DNA of 64,000 nt from Wagnerdoeblera intermedia (GCF_042647465.1 NZ_JBHRVN010000004.1); one strand, 5' to 3'. Numbered from the stretch's first letter, positions 52,632 to 62,095 are shown. Numbers and translations are program-made. The notes: a model not told the origin generated them from the sequence alone.

Positions 52632-53167
52632 GCCTTCGCCTCCCGGGCCGCGAAAGCGCGCAGCCGCTTTTTCACTTCAGACATCCGCCAGGACACCGTG
52701 CCCTCGCCGATCCCCAGAACCTCAGCCGCCTCTGCCTGGCTCAGATCTTCCCCAAAGAGGAGTGCGACCGTATCGCGCAGATCGCCCGGCAGACCGCGCA
52801 TGGCCTCATAAAGCCAGCGCTCAGCCTCACGGCCTGCTTCAATCTCATCCTGGCGCGCCACTTCGTAATCACCCCAGCCGCTGGCGGCCCTGGCATGAAC
52901 CGCCTGACGGCGGCGGCGGTCATGGGCGGCATTGACCACCACCCGGTAGAGCCAGGTCGTGAATTTCGCCTCGCCCCGCCAGCCCGCAAGCTTGCGCGGC
53001 AGCGCCATGCAGACGTCCTGGGTCAGATCCTCAGCCTCAGCCTTTGCACCCGTGAGCCGCCAGCACAGGCCGTGGATCCGGTCATAATGGCGGGAAATCA
53101 ACGCCGAGAAGGCAGCGCGGTCCCCCGCTGCTGCCGCAGTCGCCAGGTCATTATCAGGTGTTTCCAT
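52628..53167 (-). CDS. ECF-type RNA polymerase sigma factor
   Basis: A 179-residue sigma-70 family protein with regions 2 and 4 only: AFSALISRHYDRIHGLCWRL and AEDLTQDVCMALPRKLAGWR (region 2, with FTTWLYRVVVNAAHDRRRR), and LPGDLRDTVALLFGEDLSQA and AEVLGIGEGTVSWRMSEVKK (region 4). It is co-translated with the VWA membrane protein, which would hold it at the membrane or sense a signal. ATGs at 53173 and 53167 are both possible. Confidence 0.92.
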   Translation of the reverse strand: METPDNDLATAAAAGDRAAFSALISRHYDRIHGLCWRLTGAKAEAEDLTQDVCMALPRKLAGWRGEAKFTTWLYRVVVNAAHDRRRRQAVHARAASGWGDYEVARQDEIEAGREAERWLYEAMRGLPGDLRDTVALLFGEDLSQAEAAEVLGIGEGTVSWRMSEVKKRLRAFAAREAKA

Positions 53168-53229
53168 CCGCATGATACCATTGAGACGCAGGCCGGATCC
53201 GAAATCCTGGCGTCCCACCAGAAAATTCA

Positions 53230-53259
53230 TAAAAAAAACGCGCCGCAAAAGCGGCGCGT
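53230..53259 (-). terminator. Rho-independent terminator of the DUF1674 gene
   Basis: 9-bp stem ACGCGCCGC/GCGGCGCGT with an AAAA loop, followed on the minus strand by a run of seven or eight T. It lies seven bases after the DUF1674 stop. Confidence 0.9.
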
Positions 53260-53266
53260 CAAAACG

Positions 53267-53458
53267 TCAGAAATCGATGGCGAGGCCCTTTTTCTCCCAG
53301 TCGCCGTAGCGCACGGGCTCCGGACCGCTGCGACCGCCCAGCTCGGTCGCCAGGTTCAGATCCTGAGCCAGGCGGCGGCGCTCAGCCGCTTCGGCCAGCG
53401 CACGCTGCGCGGCGGGGGGCAGGTCGGGGCGGAGGGTCTCGCCGGTATCTTCACTCAT
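53267..53458 (-). CDS. DUF1674 protein, SDHAF4-like succinate dehydrogenase assembly factor
   Basis: A 63-residue protein. The C-terminal PVRYGDWEKKGLAIDF is the DUF1674/SDHAF4 signature; the rest is helical and charged. In eukaryotes and alphaproteobacteria this family binds flavinylated SdhA and aids complex II assembly. AAGGA nine bases ahead of ATG 53458 supports this start over 53479. Divergent from the rRNA methyltransferase gene. Confidence 0.9.
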   Translation of the reverse strand: MSEDTGETLRPDLPPAAQRALAEAAERRRLAQDLNLATELGGRSGPEPVRYGDWEKKGLAIDF

Positions 53459-53570
53459 GGGCCGCGTCCTTTCAGACATTTCCTTAAAGGGTCTGCTGCG
53501 TTATATGCGCCAAAACCCTGCCGGGAAAAGAGCGGCGGGGCCGGGTATGTGTCACGAAAGGATCAGGATC

Positions 53571-54842
53571 ATGGCAGAAGGTCAGGCAGCACGCCGTGGC
53601 GCAGTGGCACTTTTGCAGGAAGTGACCGCGAAGGGCCGGACCATCGCTGAGATCCTGTCGGATGCGGAAAACCCGCTGAGCTCCCTTTCCCCCCAGGACC
53701 GCGCCCGCGCTCAGCGGCTGACGCTCGACACCCTGCGCCGCATTGATGGCTGCGATGAGGTGATTTCGCGCCAGATGCAGCGTCGCCCGGGTCTTTATGT
53801 GCTCAATATCCTGCGTCTTGCCACGACTGAGCTGTCGCTGCGTCCCAAAGATGCCCATGGCATCGTCTCCGAAGCCGTGAACCTGGCGCGGGGCGATGAC
53901 CGCTCGGCCCAGGCCGCAGGTTTTGTGAACGCCGTGCTGCGCAAAGTGGCTGCGTCAAACCTGAACTTTGAGCCGCAGCGCCTGCCCTCCTGGCTGCGCC
54001 AGCCGCTGGTGCAGCGCTTTGGCAAGGCTGCCGTGCGTGCGATGGAAGTCGCCCATATGGCCGGCGCGCCGATTGACATCACCCCCAAAGACCCGGCCCG
54101 TGCGGCAGAGCTTGCAGAGCGTCTTGAGGGCGAATTGCTGGCGACCGGCTCGATCCGTCTGAGTGCCGGGGCCCAGGTTTCGGCCCTGCCGGGTTTTGCA
54201 GAAGGCGACTGGTGGGTTCAGGACGCAGCCGCCGCGCTTCCGGCGAAAATTCTTGCGGTGCAACCTGGTGAGAAGGTTCTCGACATGTGCGCAGCCCCCG
54301 GCGGCAAGACCATGCAGATGGCCGCAGCCGGTGGCATTGTGACCGCGCTCGATATGTCCGCGAAGCGCATGGAGCGCCTGGCCGAGAACCTGGCGCGGAC
54401 CGGTCTGAGCGCTGAACAGGTGGTGGCAGACGCCCTGTCTTACGGCGTGCCGAACCAGTTTGATGCGGTGCTTCTCGATGCGCCCTGCTCGGCCACCGGC
54501 ACCATCCGCCGTCACCCTGAGCTTCCCTTCATCAAAGATCCCGATGATATGCCCGCGCTGACCCGTCTGCAGGCGCAGATGATCGATCACGCCGTTCATG
54601 TCCTGAAACCTGGCGGGCGGCTGGTGTTCTGCACCTGCTCGCTGCTGCCCGAAGAAGGCGAAGAGCAGATGATTTCGGCCCTCTCGCGGCATAAAAACCT
54701 GCAGCGCGATCAGAAGGCCGTTGCCGGATGGCCGGGCGCCTGGGATGCCAAGGGCGGCGGTCTGCGCCTGCGCCCGGATCACCTGGCCGAAGCGGGCGGT
54801 ATGGACGGCTTTTTCATCGCCGCTTTCCGTAAAGACCTCTGA
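53571..54842 (+). CDS. rsmB: RsmB/NOP family 16S rRNA m5C methyltransferase
   Basis: SAM-dependent RNA cytosine-C5 methyltransferase, 423 residues. N-terminal NusB-like domain (AVALLQEVTAKGRTIAEILS, AHGIVSEAVNLARGDD) then the Rossmann fold with VLDMCAAPGGKTMQMAA, VLLDAPCSATGTIRRHPEL (catalytic Cys and motif IV) and VFCTCSLLPEEGEEQ (motif VI). This matches RsmB (Fmu), which modifies C967 in E. coli. The ATG at 53571 with AGGA upstream is preferred over a longer frame from 53457. Confidence 0.93.
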   Translation: MAEGQAARRGAVALLQEVTAKGRTIAEILSDAENPLSSLSPQDRARAQRLTLDTLRRIDGCDEVISRQMQRRPGLYVLNILRLATTELSLRPKDAHGIVSEAVNLARGDDRSAQAAGFVNAVLRKVAASNLNFEPQRLPSWLRQPLVQRFGKAAVRAMEVAHMAGAPIDITPKDPARAAELAERLEGELLATGSIRLSAGAQVSALPGFAEGDWWVQDAAAALPAKILAVQPGEKVLDMCAAPGGKTMQMAAAGGIVTALDMSAKRMERLAENLARTGLSAEQVVADALSYGVPNQFDAVLLDAPCSATGTIRRHPELPFIKDPDDMPALTRLQAQMIDHAVHVLKPGGRLVFCTCSLLPEEGEEQMISALSRHKNLQRDQKAVAGWPGAWDAKGGGLRLRPDHLAEAGGMDGFFIAAFRKDL

Positions 54843-54914
54843 GGCGGGCTGCCGCCCCGTGACAGCCCCTCAACCTGTGGTTATGATTGCGGGATATCCC
54901 GGAAGTAACGGCCT

Positions 54915-56633
54915 ATGGCGGATCTGAGCGACGGCAACGGCATTGACAGACGGCGGTCCCTTGCGGACCGCTATGCGACCTGGCGCGCGGGAGCGGGACA
55001 GGTCGCAAAGGGCTTTGTTTCTCCCCCTGAGCCACGCTTTATCGGCCTGGTGGCCCGCGGGCAGCAACTGATCAGCGGCAGTTTCGCTCTTGGCGGCGCT
55101 GCGGTCGAAGCCAGGGGCGTCAATCTTTGGGACATCCCCTCGCCAGGTCCGCAGTTCGATGAAGCCGCGCAGAGTTTCTCCTGGCTGGACGACCTGGCGG
55201 CCTGTGGCGACGCCCCCGCGCGCGCCCTGGCGGAGGCCTGGGTCACCACCTGGATTGAGCGTTTCGGGCGCGGGCCGTTCTGGCCTGTTCAGATCACCGG
55301 ACAGCGGCTTTTGCGGATGATTTCACACGGGCAGATGCTGACGGAAGGTCAGATGTCTGACGAAACTGCGCCTTTCTTCCGCAGCCTCAGCCGCCAGGCG
55401 CATTACCTGGCGCGGCGCTGGAAAACCGCCCCGCCAGGTCTGCCCCGCATCGAAAGCCTGGGCGCTCTGGCAACCGCAGGTCTGCTGCTCGACGGCCTCG
55501 GGCAGCTGGCGGATCCGGCCATCAGCGCCCTTCTGGCAGAGGCCGGGACCAGCATTGACGCCGAGGGTGCCATTGCTTCGCGAAACCCCGAAGATCTGCT
55601 CGATATATTCACGCTGCTGACCTGGCTGCGCATGACCCTGGAGGACCTGGGCCGTAGTGTCCCGGCTGAACTGACCGCCACATCCGGGCGGATCGCGCCG
55701 GTTCTGCGTGCCCTGCGTCATGCCGATGGCAATCTCGCCAGGTTTCACGGCGGCGGGCGCGGGATTGAGGGGCGGCTGGACCTGGCGCTGACCGGATCGC
55801 GGGTCCGGCGCGGGCCAAATATGATCCAGGCTATGGGCTATGCCCGGCTGAGCGGCGGGCGCACCTCTCTGGTGGTCGATGTCGCATCGCCGCCGGGGGG
55901 TGAAGCAGAGGCAACGGCCCATGCCTCAACCCTGGGTCTTGAGCTGACCTCAGCGCGGCGTCCGGTGATCGTCTCCTGCGGATCGGGTGCGCCCTTCGGG
56001 CCGGAATGGCACCGGGCCGGACGGGCAACGGCCAGCCATTCGACCCTGGTGGTCGAAGGATTTTCCTCCTCGCGCTTTGGCAAAGGGCAGCGGCTCTCGG
56101 ATCGGGCGGCCACCCTCGCACCGCGGCTTTTTCAAAGCGTGGACGGACAAAGCCTGATCTCGGGCCATTCGGGCTGGGCGCGCAGCCACGGCGTGCAACA
56201 CCTGCGCGCGCTGGAGCTCTCGCAGGACGGGCGGGTCCTGGTGGGCCAGGACACTCTGGCAGCCCGCGACCCCGAGATGAAAGCGCGTCTTGCACAGGTG
56301 CTCGCCCATGCCGGAGAGGCGGGCATTCCCTTCAGCCTCAGGTTTCATCTGCACCCGGATGTGGACGCCCGCGTTGACATGGGCGGTGCGGCAGTCTCGC
56401 TGGCGCTGCGCTCGGGCGAAATCTGGGTGTTCCGCCATGACGGCACGGGTCAGCTTTCGCTGGAGCCTTCGGTCTATCTTGAGAAGGGCCGCCTGAAGCC
56501 GCGACCGACTTTGCAGATCCGGCTTTCTGCACATCTTGTCACGGAACAGGCCGAACTTGGCTGGACCTTGGCGAAAGCACAGGATACCCCCCTGGCCATC
56601 CGCGATCTTGACCGGGACGAGCCTCCCGTCTGA
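54915..56633 (+). CDS. Heparinase II/III family protein
   Basis: A 572-residue protein. The N-terminal half is an alpha/alpha toroid-like helical region (FWPVQITGQRLLRMISHGQM, FFRSLSRQAHYLARRWKTAP); the C-terminal half is beta-rich with the heparinase II/III core (FHGGGRGIEGRLDLALTGSR, RLSGGRTSLVVDVASPP, GRATASHSTLVVEGFSSSRF). Family members cleave uronic-acid polysaccharides, but alphaproteobacterial members encoded next to purH are of unknown role. No signal peptide, so it may be cytoplasmic. PurH starts 16 bases later. Confidence 0.88.
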   Translation: MADLSDGNGIDRRRSLADRYATWRAGAGQVAKGFVSPPEPRFIGLVARGQQLISGSFALGGAAVEARGVNLWDIPSPGPQFDEAAQSFSWLDDLAACGDAPARALAEAWVTTWIERFGRGPFWPVQITGQRLLRMISHGQMLTEGQMSDETAPFFRSLSRQAHYLARRWKTAPPGLPRIESLGALATAGLLLDGLGQLADPAISALLAEAGTSIDAEGAIASRNPEDLLDIFTLLTWLRMTLEDLGRSVPAELTATSGRIAPVLRALRHADGNLARFHGGGRGIEGRLDLALTGSRVRRGPNMIQAMGYARLSGGRTSLVVDVASPPGGEAEATAHASTLGLELTSARRPVIVSCGSGAPFGPEWHRAGRATASHSTLVVEGFSSSRFGKGQRLSDRAATLAPRLFQSVDGQSLISGHSGWARSHGVQHLRALELSQDGRVLVGQDTLAARDPEMKARLAQVLAHAGEAGIPFSLRFHLHPDVDARVDMGGAAVSLALRSGEIWVFRHDGTGQLSLEPSVYLEKGRLKPRPTLQIRLSAHLVTEQAELGWTLAKAQDTPLAIRDLDRDEPPV

Positions 56634-56649
56634 CAGAAGGTACAGAGAA

Positions 56650-58236
56650 ATGACTGATCTGGTTCCTATTGGCCGTGCGCTGATTTCGGTATCCGACAAA
56701 GGGGGGCTCATCGAGTTTGCGCGTGCGCTTGCAGCCCAGGGCGTTGAGCTGATCTCAACCGGCGGCACCTCGATTGCGCTGCGTGCGGCCGGTCTGAAAG
56801 TGCGCGATGTCTCGGATGTCACCGGTTTCCCGGAAATGATGGACGGCCGCGTCAAGACCCTGCACCCGATGGTGCACGGCGGTCTGCTGGCCCTGCGCGA
56901 TGATGACGAGCATCTGGTCGCCATGGCCGCCCACGGCATCGAGCCGATCGACCTTCTGGTCGTGAACCTTTACCCCTTTGAGGCCACCGTCGCCAAAGGC
57001 GCCTCCTACGACGACTGCATCGAGAACATCGATATCGGTGGTCCGGCGATGATCCGTGCGGCCTCGAAGAACCATAAATTCGTCACCGTGGTCACCGATC
57101 CGGAAGATTACACCGCGCTGCTGGCGGAAATGTCGGCCAATGACGGCGCGACTTCGCTGAAGTTCCGCACCCGTCAGGCGCAGATCGCCTATGCGCGCAC
57201 CGCTGCCTATGACACCGCCGTGTCGACCTGGATGGCCGGTGCGATCGCGGAAGAAGCTCCGCGCCGCCGCAGCTTTTCCGGCACCCTGGCGCAGACCCTG
57301 CGTTACGGCGAAAACCCGCATCAGTCGGCGGCCTTCTACACCGATGGCACCAACCGCCCGGGCGTGGCGACCGCGAAACAGTGGCAGGGCAAAGAGCTCT
57401 CCTACAACAACATCAACGACACCGATGCGGCCTTTGAGCTGGTCGCAGATCTTGACCGCGCGAACCCGGCCTGCGTGATCGTGAAACATGCCAACCCCTG
57501 CGGTGTGGCTGTGGGTGAGACTCTGGCCCAGGCCTATGAGCGCGCCTTCGACTGCGACCGCACCTCGGCTTTCGGCGGCATCATCGCCCTGAACCAGACC
57601 CTCGACGGCGAAACGGCTGCGAAAATCGCAGAGATCTTCACCGAAGTGGTCATCGCCCCTGATGCGACCGATGAAGCGAAGGCAATCTTTGCTGCCAAAA
57701 AGAACCTGCGTCTGCTGACCACCGGCGCGCTGCCGGATGCCACCGAGAAAGCTCTGGCCTGGCGCCAGGTTTCGGGCGGCTTCCTGGTGCAGGACCGTGA
57801 CGTTGGTCAGATTTCGCTGGCTGATCTGAAGGTTGTGACCAAACGCGCCCCCTCTGAGGCGGAACTGGCCGACATGCTCTTCGCCTGGAAAGTCGCGAAG
57901 CACGTGAAATCCAACGCCATCATCTATGTCAAAGACGGCGCAACCGTCGGCGTGGGTGCCGGTCAGATGAGCCGTCTCGACTCGACCCGGGTTGCAGCTC
58001 GCAAGTCGCAGGATATGGCGGAAGTCCTGGGGCTTCCGCAGCCGACCACCGTGGGTTCGGTCGTGGCTTCTGACGCCTTCTTCCCCTTTGCAGACGGTCT
58101 GCTGGCCGCTGCTCAGGCGGGTGCGACGGCCATCATCCAGCCGGGTGGCTCGATGCGTGACGCAGAAGTGATCGCGGCAGCGGATGAAGCCGGGCTTGCG
58201 ATGGTGTTTACGGGTATGCGTCACTTCCGTCACTGA
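56650..58236 (+). CDS. purH: Bifunctional AICAR transformylase/IMP cyclohydrolase
   Basis: Last two steps of IMP synthesis. 528 residues. N-terminal IMP cyclohydrolase (ALISVSDKGGLIEFARALAA, STGGTS, DGRVKTLHPMVHGGLLA, NIDIGGPAMIRAASKNHKFV), C-terminal AICAR formyltransferase (LRYGENPHQSAAFY, VKHANPCGVAVGETL, SAFGGIIALN, VGVGAGQMSRLDSTRVA). The ATG at 56650 follows an A/G-rich ribosome binding site. Between heparinase-like and lspA, the usual alphaproteobacterial order. A possible terminator follows. Confidence 0.97.
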   Translation: MTDLVPIGRALISVSDKGGLIEFARALAAQGVELISTGGTSIALRAAGLKVRDVSDVTGFPEMMDGRVKTLHPMVHGGLLALRDDDEHLVAMAAHGIEPIDLLVVNLYPFEATVAKGASYDDCIENIDIGGPAMIRAASKNHKFVTVVTDPEDYTALLAEMSANDGATSLKFRTRQAQIAYARTAAYDTAVSTWMAGAIAEEAPRRRSFSGTLAQTLRYGENPHQSAAFYTDGTNRPGVATAKQWQGKELSYNNINDTDAAFELVADLDRANPACVIVKHANPCGVAVGETLAQAYERAFDCDRTSAFGGIIALNQTLDGETAAKIAEIFTEVVIAPDATDEAKAIFAAKKNLRLLTTGALPDATEKALAWRQVSGGFLVQDRDVGQISLADLKVVTKRAPSEAELADMLFAWKVAKHVKSNAIIYVKDGATVGVGAGQMSRLDSTRVAARKSQDMAEVLGLPQPTTVGSVVASDAFFPFADGLLAAAQAGATAIIQPGGSMRDAEVIAAADEAGLAMVFTGMRHFRH

Positions 58237-58249
58237 CGGGTGAAACCGG

Positions 58250-58273
58250 CCGGGGGGCGGGACCCCCCGGCTT
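58250..58273 (+). terminator. Hairpin between purH and lspA
   Basis: 8-bp stem CCGGGGGG/CCCCCCGG with a five-base loop and CTTT after it. It may partly terminate purH transcription; lspA starts 28 bases later. Confidence 0.55.
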
Positions 58274-58300
58274 TCCACGCCTGTAAAGGAAAGAGAAAGC

Positions 58301-58786
58301 ATGAAGCTTGCCGCATTGGTCGCCCTGGGCGTGTTTCTCCTCGATCAGGCCAGCAAATTCGCCGTGGTGCACGGGCTGGAGCTTGACCGGGTGCGCGGCA
58401 TCGATGTCTGGCCGCCTTTCCTCAACTTCCGGATGGCCTGGAACCAGGGCATCAATTTCGGTCTCTTTTCCGGCCAGGATGAGCTGACCCGCTGGGCGCT
58501 GATTGTCATTTCGCTGATTATCTCGGCCTGGGTCTGGATCTGGGCAAAGCGCGAGGCTGACCGCCCGCTGGTTCAGATCTCCACCGGTCTGCTGATCGGC
58601 GGGGCGCTTGGGAATGTGATTGACCGGCTGATTTATGGCGCGGTTGCGGATTTCCTGAACATGTCCTGCTGCGGTTTCAGCAATCCCTATTCCTTTAACG
58701 TGGCCGATATCACCATCTTCGCCGGTGCGATCGGGCTGGTTCTCTTTTCCGGCGGGAGCCCGCGCGGGGAAGCAAAGAAGCCGTGA
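58301..58786 (+). CDS. lspA: Lipoprotein signal peptidase (signal peptidase II)
   Basis: Aspartyl peptidase that removes signal peptides from diacylglyceryl-modified lipoproteins. 161 residues with four membrane segments. NFRMAWNQGINFGLF is the conserved N-G/N block; the catalytic Asp residues are in GNVIDRLIYGAVADFLN and FNVADITIFAGAI. It would process the lipoprotein encoded next (DUF3035) and the NlpD-like protein, among others. Confidence 0.96.
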   Translation: MKLAALVALGVFLLDQASKFAVVHGLELDRVRGIDVWPPFLNFRMAWNQGINFGLFSGQDELTRWALIVISLIISAWVWIWAKREADRPLVQISTGLLIGGALGNVIDRLIYGAVADFLNMSCCGFSNPYSFNVADITIFAGAIGLVLFSGGSPRGEAKKP

Positions 58787-58847
58787 CGGCTGCGGCATGA
58801 TGCGCTAAGGCTTGGCGAGAGCGCGAAGATCGGGACAGGAGAGTTCG

Positions 58848-59369
58848 ATGACGGCAGGGAAAACGCGGGTGGCAGCTGTGCTGACGGCTGTGCTGCTGGT
58901 CTCAGCCTGTGGCGGATCTGATGAGGCACCACGGCTGATGCGGCTGCAGGCCAGCGGCGACGGCCCGGATGAATTCTCGATCCTGCCGACCAAACCGCTG
59001 GAAATGCCCGCCGATATGAGCGCTTTGCCTGAGCCTGTGCGCGGCGCACCGAACCTGGTGGACCCGCGCCCGCTTGATGATGCGGTCATCGCGCTTGGCG
59101 GCCGTCCGGGCGCTGGTGGCGCAGATGCGGCCCTGGTTGCAGCCGCCGGGCGCAATGGCATTGATCCGAACGTGCGCCAGACCCTCGCCGCTGAGGATGA
59201 GGCTTTCCGCAAAAAGAACAGCCCGCGTCTGCTGGAGCGTCTGTTCAACCGCTCCTCCTATCAGCGGGTCTACAGCGATCAGACAACGCAGTCTTATGAG
59301 GAACTTGAGCGCTGGCGTGCCGCCCAGGCCCGGACCCCTTCGGCCCCACCGAAAGACTCGGGGCGCTGA
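58848..59369 (+). CDS. DUF3035 lipoprotein
   Basis: A 173-residue lipoprotein with a short signal peptide and lipobox VSAC at about residues 18-21. The body is DUF3035 (Rhodobacterales): EFSILPTKPLEMPADMSALP, NLVDPRPLDDAVIALGG, and the C-terminal LFNRSSYQRVYSDQTTQSYE. Function unknown. The ATG at 58848 with GGACAGGAGAG upstream is preferred to 58812. It sits directly after lspA. Confidence 0.9.
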   Translation: MTAGKTRVAAVLTAVLLVSACGGSDEAPRLMRLQASGDGPDEFSILPTKPLEMPADMSALPEPVRGAPNLVDPRPLDDAVIALGGRPGAGGADAALVAAAGRNGIDPNVRQTLAAEDEAFRKKNSPRLLERLFNRSSYQRVYSDQTTQSYEELERWRAAQARTPSAPPKDSGR

Positions 59370-59471
59370 GCGCGTTTCAGCGATCACAATCCCGTCTCAG
59401 CCCGTCCGCTGCGCTTGACGCCGCCTCTGTCTGATTTAGCCTCGCGCGAGGCTGATCTGAGGAGGCCCTGA

Positions 59472-60800
59472 ATGCGGTTATTGCTGGCTCTGGCATTGTC
59501 TTTCATCGCGCCACTGGTGGCGCAGGCGGAAGAGAAGGTCACGGAAATCCGGCTCGACAACGGATTGCAGGTGGTGGTGATCGAAGATCACCGTGCGCCG
59601 GTTGTCGTTCATATGGTGTGGTATCGCGTCGGCTCTGCCGATGAGCGCTCGGGGGAATCCGGGCTGGCGCATTTCCTTGAGCATCTGATGTTCAAAGGCA
59701 CCAAGACCCTCGCACCTGGCGAATTTTCGCAGCTTGTGGCGGCAGAGGGCGGCTCTGACAACGCCTTTACGAGCTATGATTTCACGGCCTATTTCCAGCG
59801 GGTCGCCTCGGACCGCCTGGAAATGGTGATGCGGATGGAAGCCGACCGCATGGTCAATCTGACCCTTGCGGAAAGCGATGTCGTGACGGAACGCAATGTC
59901 GTTCTCGAAGAGCGCACCACCCGCACGGATTCCAGCCCTGAGGGTCTGTTCTCAGAGCAGATGTCGGCCACGCTTTATCTGAACCACCCCTATGGGCGGC
60001 CCATCATCGGCTGGCGGCACGAGCTTGAGGCGTTAAACCGTGAAGCCGCGCTGGATTTTTACAAGCGCCACTATGCCCCGGATAATGCCATTGTCGTCAT
60101 CGCAGGCGATGTGAACCCGGCTGAGGTTGAACGGCTGGCGAAGGAATACTACGGCCCGCTGCAAGCCTCGGAGCATATCACCGGACGCGAGCGCCCCCTG
60201 GAGCCGCCGCAGATCGCCGAGCGGCGGGTTATCATGCAGGATGACCGGGTCGGCCAGCCCTATGTGATCCGCCATTACATCGCCCCCTCGCGTCAGAGCG
60301 GCGCGCAGGATGAGGCAGCAGCCCTGGTCGTTCTGGCTCAGCTTCTGGGCGGGGCCGGGGTGAACTCGGTTCTCGGGCGTGAGTTGACCGTAAATTCAAA
60401 AGTCGCGGTCTCGGCCTCGGCCTTTTACGATCCGACCGGCTATGACGGCTCGACCTTTGGCGTATACGCCATGCCCGCACCGGGCGTTTCGCTGCAGGAG
60501 GCGGAGACGGCTGTGGATGCGGCCCTGGAAAAATTCCTGGCCGAGGGCATCAAAGACGACGAATTCCGCCGGATCAAAGCGCAGCTGAAGGCCAGTGAGA
60601 TCTATGCCCGCGACAGCGCCATGGGCGTCGCGCGCCGCTATGGCACCGCGCTGACCACCGGGCTCACCGTGGCCGACCAGCAGGCCTGGCCGGAGGTTCT
60701 GCAGGCCGTGACGCCTGAGCAGGTGATGGCGGCGGCAAAGAAAGTTCTCGACCGCAAACAGTCGGTGACCGGCTGGCTGCAAAAGGAGTCTGCGGAATGA
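59472..60800 (+). CDS. M16 zinc metallopeptidase, catalytically complete
   Basis: A 442-residue exported peptidase of the processing-protease type. Signal peptide to about residue 19. The inverted zinc motif HxxEH is complete in LAHFLEHLMFKGT, with the distal Glu in the downstream helix; the second M16 domain follows. AFTSYDFTAYFQRVASDRLE is typical. It overlaps the second M16 gene by four bases. The pair resembles the YmxG/PqqF-like alphaproteobacterial tandem and mitochondrial processing peptidase subunits. Confidence 0.94.
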   Translation: MRLLLALALSFIAPLVAQAEEKVTEIRLDNGLQVVVIEDHRAPVVVHMVWYRVGSADERSGESGLAHFLEHLMFKGTKTLAPGEFSQLVAAEGGSDNAFTSYDFTAYFQRVASDRLEMVMRMEADRMVNLTLAESDVVTERNVVLEERTTRTDSSPEGLFSEQMSATLYLNHPYGRPIIGWRHELEALNREAALDFYKRHYAPDNAIVVIAGDVNPAEVERLAKEYYGPLQASEHITGRERPLEPPQIAERRVIMQDDRVGQPYVIRHYIAPSRQSGAQDEAAALVVLAQLLGGAGVNSVLGRELTVNSKVAVSASAFYDPTGYDGSTFGVYAMPAPGVSLQEAETAVDAALEKFLAEGIKDDEFRRIKAQLKASEIYARDSAMGVARRYGTALTTGLTVADQQAWPEVLQAVTPEQVMAAAKKVLDRKQSVTGWLQKESAE

Positions 60801-62095
60801 TCGCGCGACTGACAGCATTTTTCGCCCTGATCGCCCTGCCGGTTTTTGCCGATGTTCCGGTGAAAGAGGTCACCTCTCCGGGCGGGCTGAAGGCCTGGCT
60901 GGTTGAGGCCCATGAGATCCCCTTTGTCGCCCTGGAGCTGCGCTTTAAGGGCGGGGCAACACTGGACCCGCCAGGTAAAGAGGGCGCGGTTTCCCTGATG
61001 ACCGGGCTTTTGGAAGAGGGCACCGGGGATCTTGATTCCCAGGGGTTCGCGGCGGCACGCGATGATCTTGCAGCCTCCTATTCCTTCCGCCCCTCCCGTG
61101 AAATGGTCAGTGTTTCGGCGAGATTCCTGAGTGAGAACCAGGACAAAGCGGTTGATCTGCTGCGCCGCGCGCTGACGGAGCCCTCCTTCCCTGAGGAGGC
61201 TGTTGAGCGGGTCCGGATGCAGATCCTGTCCAATCTCACCGCCGAAGAGCGTGATCCGGGTGCCGTGGCGGCAAAGCTGTTCAATGAGATCACCTTTGAA
61301 GGCCATGCCTATGCCCGCCCCGCTGACGGAACCCAGGACAGCGTGAAAGCCCTGACCTTGGCGGATCTCCAGGCCGTCCATAAGGCGGCCCTGGCGCGCG
61401 ACAATGTCATCATCGCGGCAACGGGTGATATTACTGGGGAGGCCCTTGGCCTGCTGCTGGACAGGCTTCTCTCCGGTCTGCCGGAAAAGGGCGGCGCCCT
61501 GCCCGGCCCGGCGGAGGTAAAGCTGAATGGCCAGGTCGTGACCGAGGAATTTCCCGGCCCTCAGGCTGTGGTTCTTTTCGGGCATGAAGGGATCAAAAAC
61601 ACCGATCCGGATTTCTTCCCGGCCTTTATCGCCTCTGAAATCCTGGGCGGTGGCCGTTTTGGCACCCGCCTGATGACGGAAGTGCGCGAAAAACGCGGGC
61701 TGACCTATGGGATTGGCGCGGGGTTCTCCTCACTCGATCAGGCAGAACTGCTGACCGGCCAGGTTCAGACCGCCAATGGCACCGTGAAAGAAACCATCGA
61801 TGTCATCCGCGCCGAATGGGACCGCCTGCCCGATATCACCGAAGAAGAACTCGAAGCTACCAAGCGCTATCTGACCGGCTCTTATCCGCTTCGCTGGGAC
61901 GGCAATGCCAATATCGCCCGTGCGCTGGTGGGGCTGCAGCTTCAGGGCTGGCCGATTGATTATCCATCAAAGCGCAACAGCTATATCGAAGCCGTGACCC
62001 TCGATCAGGTGCAGGCAGCAGCAAAGGCCCATTTCCGCGCAAAGGATCTGTCCTTCATCGTCGTGGGACGCCCTGAGGGCCTGGAGCAGCAGTAG
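60797..62095 (+). CDS. M16 family peptidase-like protein without the zinc motif
   Basis: A 432-residue exported M16-fold protein with a signal peptide (LTAFFALIALPVFA). Where active members have HxxEH the sequence reads GGATLDPPGKEGAVSLMTGL, so no zinc site. Other M16 features are kept (SYSFRPSREMVSVSARFLSE, GGRFGTRLMTEVREKRGLTY). It is predicted to pair with the active M16 protein encoded just upstream, as the alpha and beta subunits of mitochondrial processing peptidase do. Confidence 0.93.
   Translation: MIARLTAFFALIALPVFADVPVKEVTSPGGLKAWLVEAHEIPFVALELRFKGGATLDPPGKEGAVSLMTGLLEEGTGDLDSQGFAAARDDLAASYSFRPSREMVSVSARFLSENQDKAVDLLRRALTEPSFPEEAVERVRMQILSNLTAEERDPGAVAAKLFNEITFEGHAYARPADGTQDSVKALTLADLQAVHKAALARDNVIIAATGDITGEALGLLLDRLLSGLPEKGGALPGPAEVKLNGQVVTEEFPGPQAVVLFGHEGIKNTDPDFFPAFIASEILGGGRFGTRLMTEVREKRGLTYGIGAGFSSLDQAELLTGQVQTANGTVKETIDVIRAEWDRLPDITEEELEATKRYLTGSYPLRWDGNANIARALVGLQLQGWPIDYPSKRNSYIEAVTLDQVQAAAKAHFRAKDLSFIVVGRPEGLEQQ

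Noticed and set aside
56755..58302. 515-codon minus-strand open frame
   Set aside because: Antisense to purH, which is certain from both of its catalytic domains.
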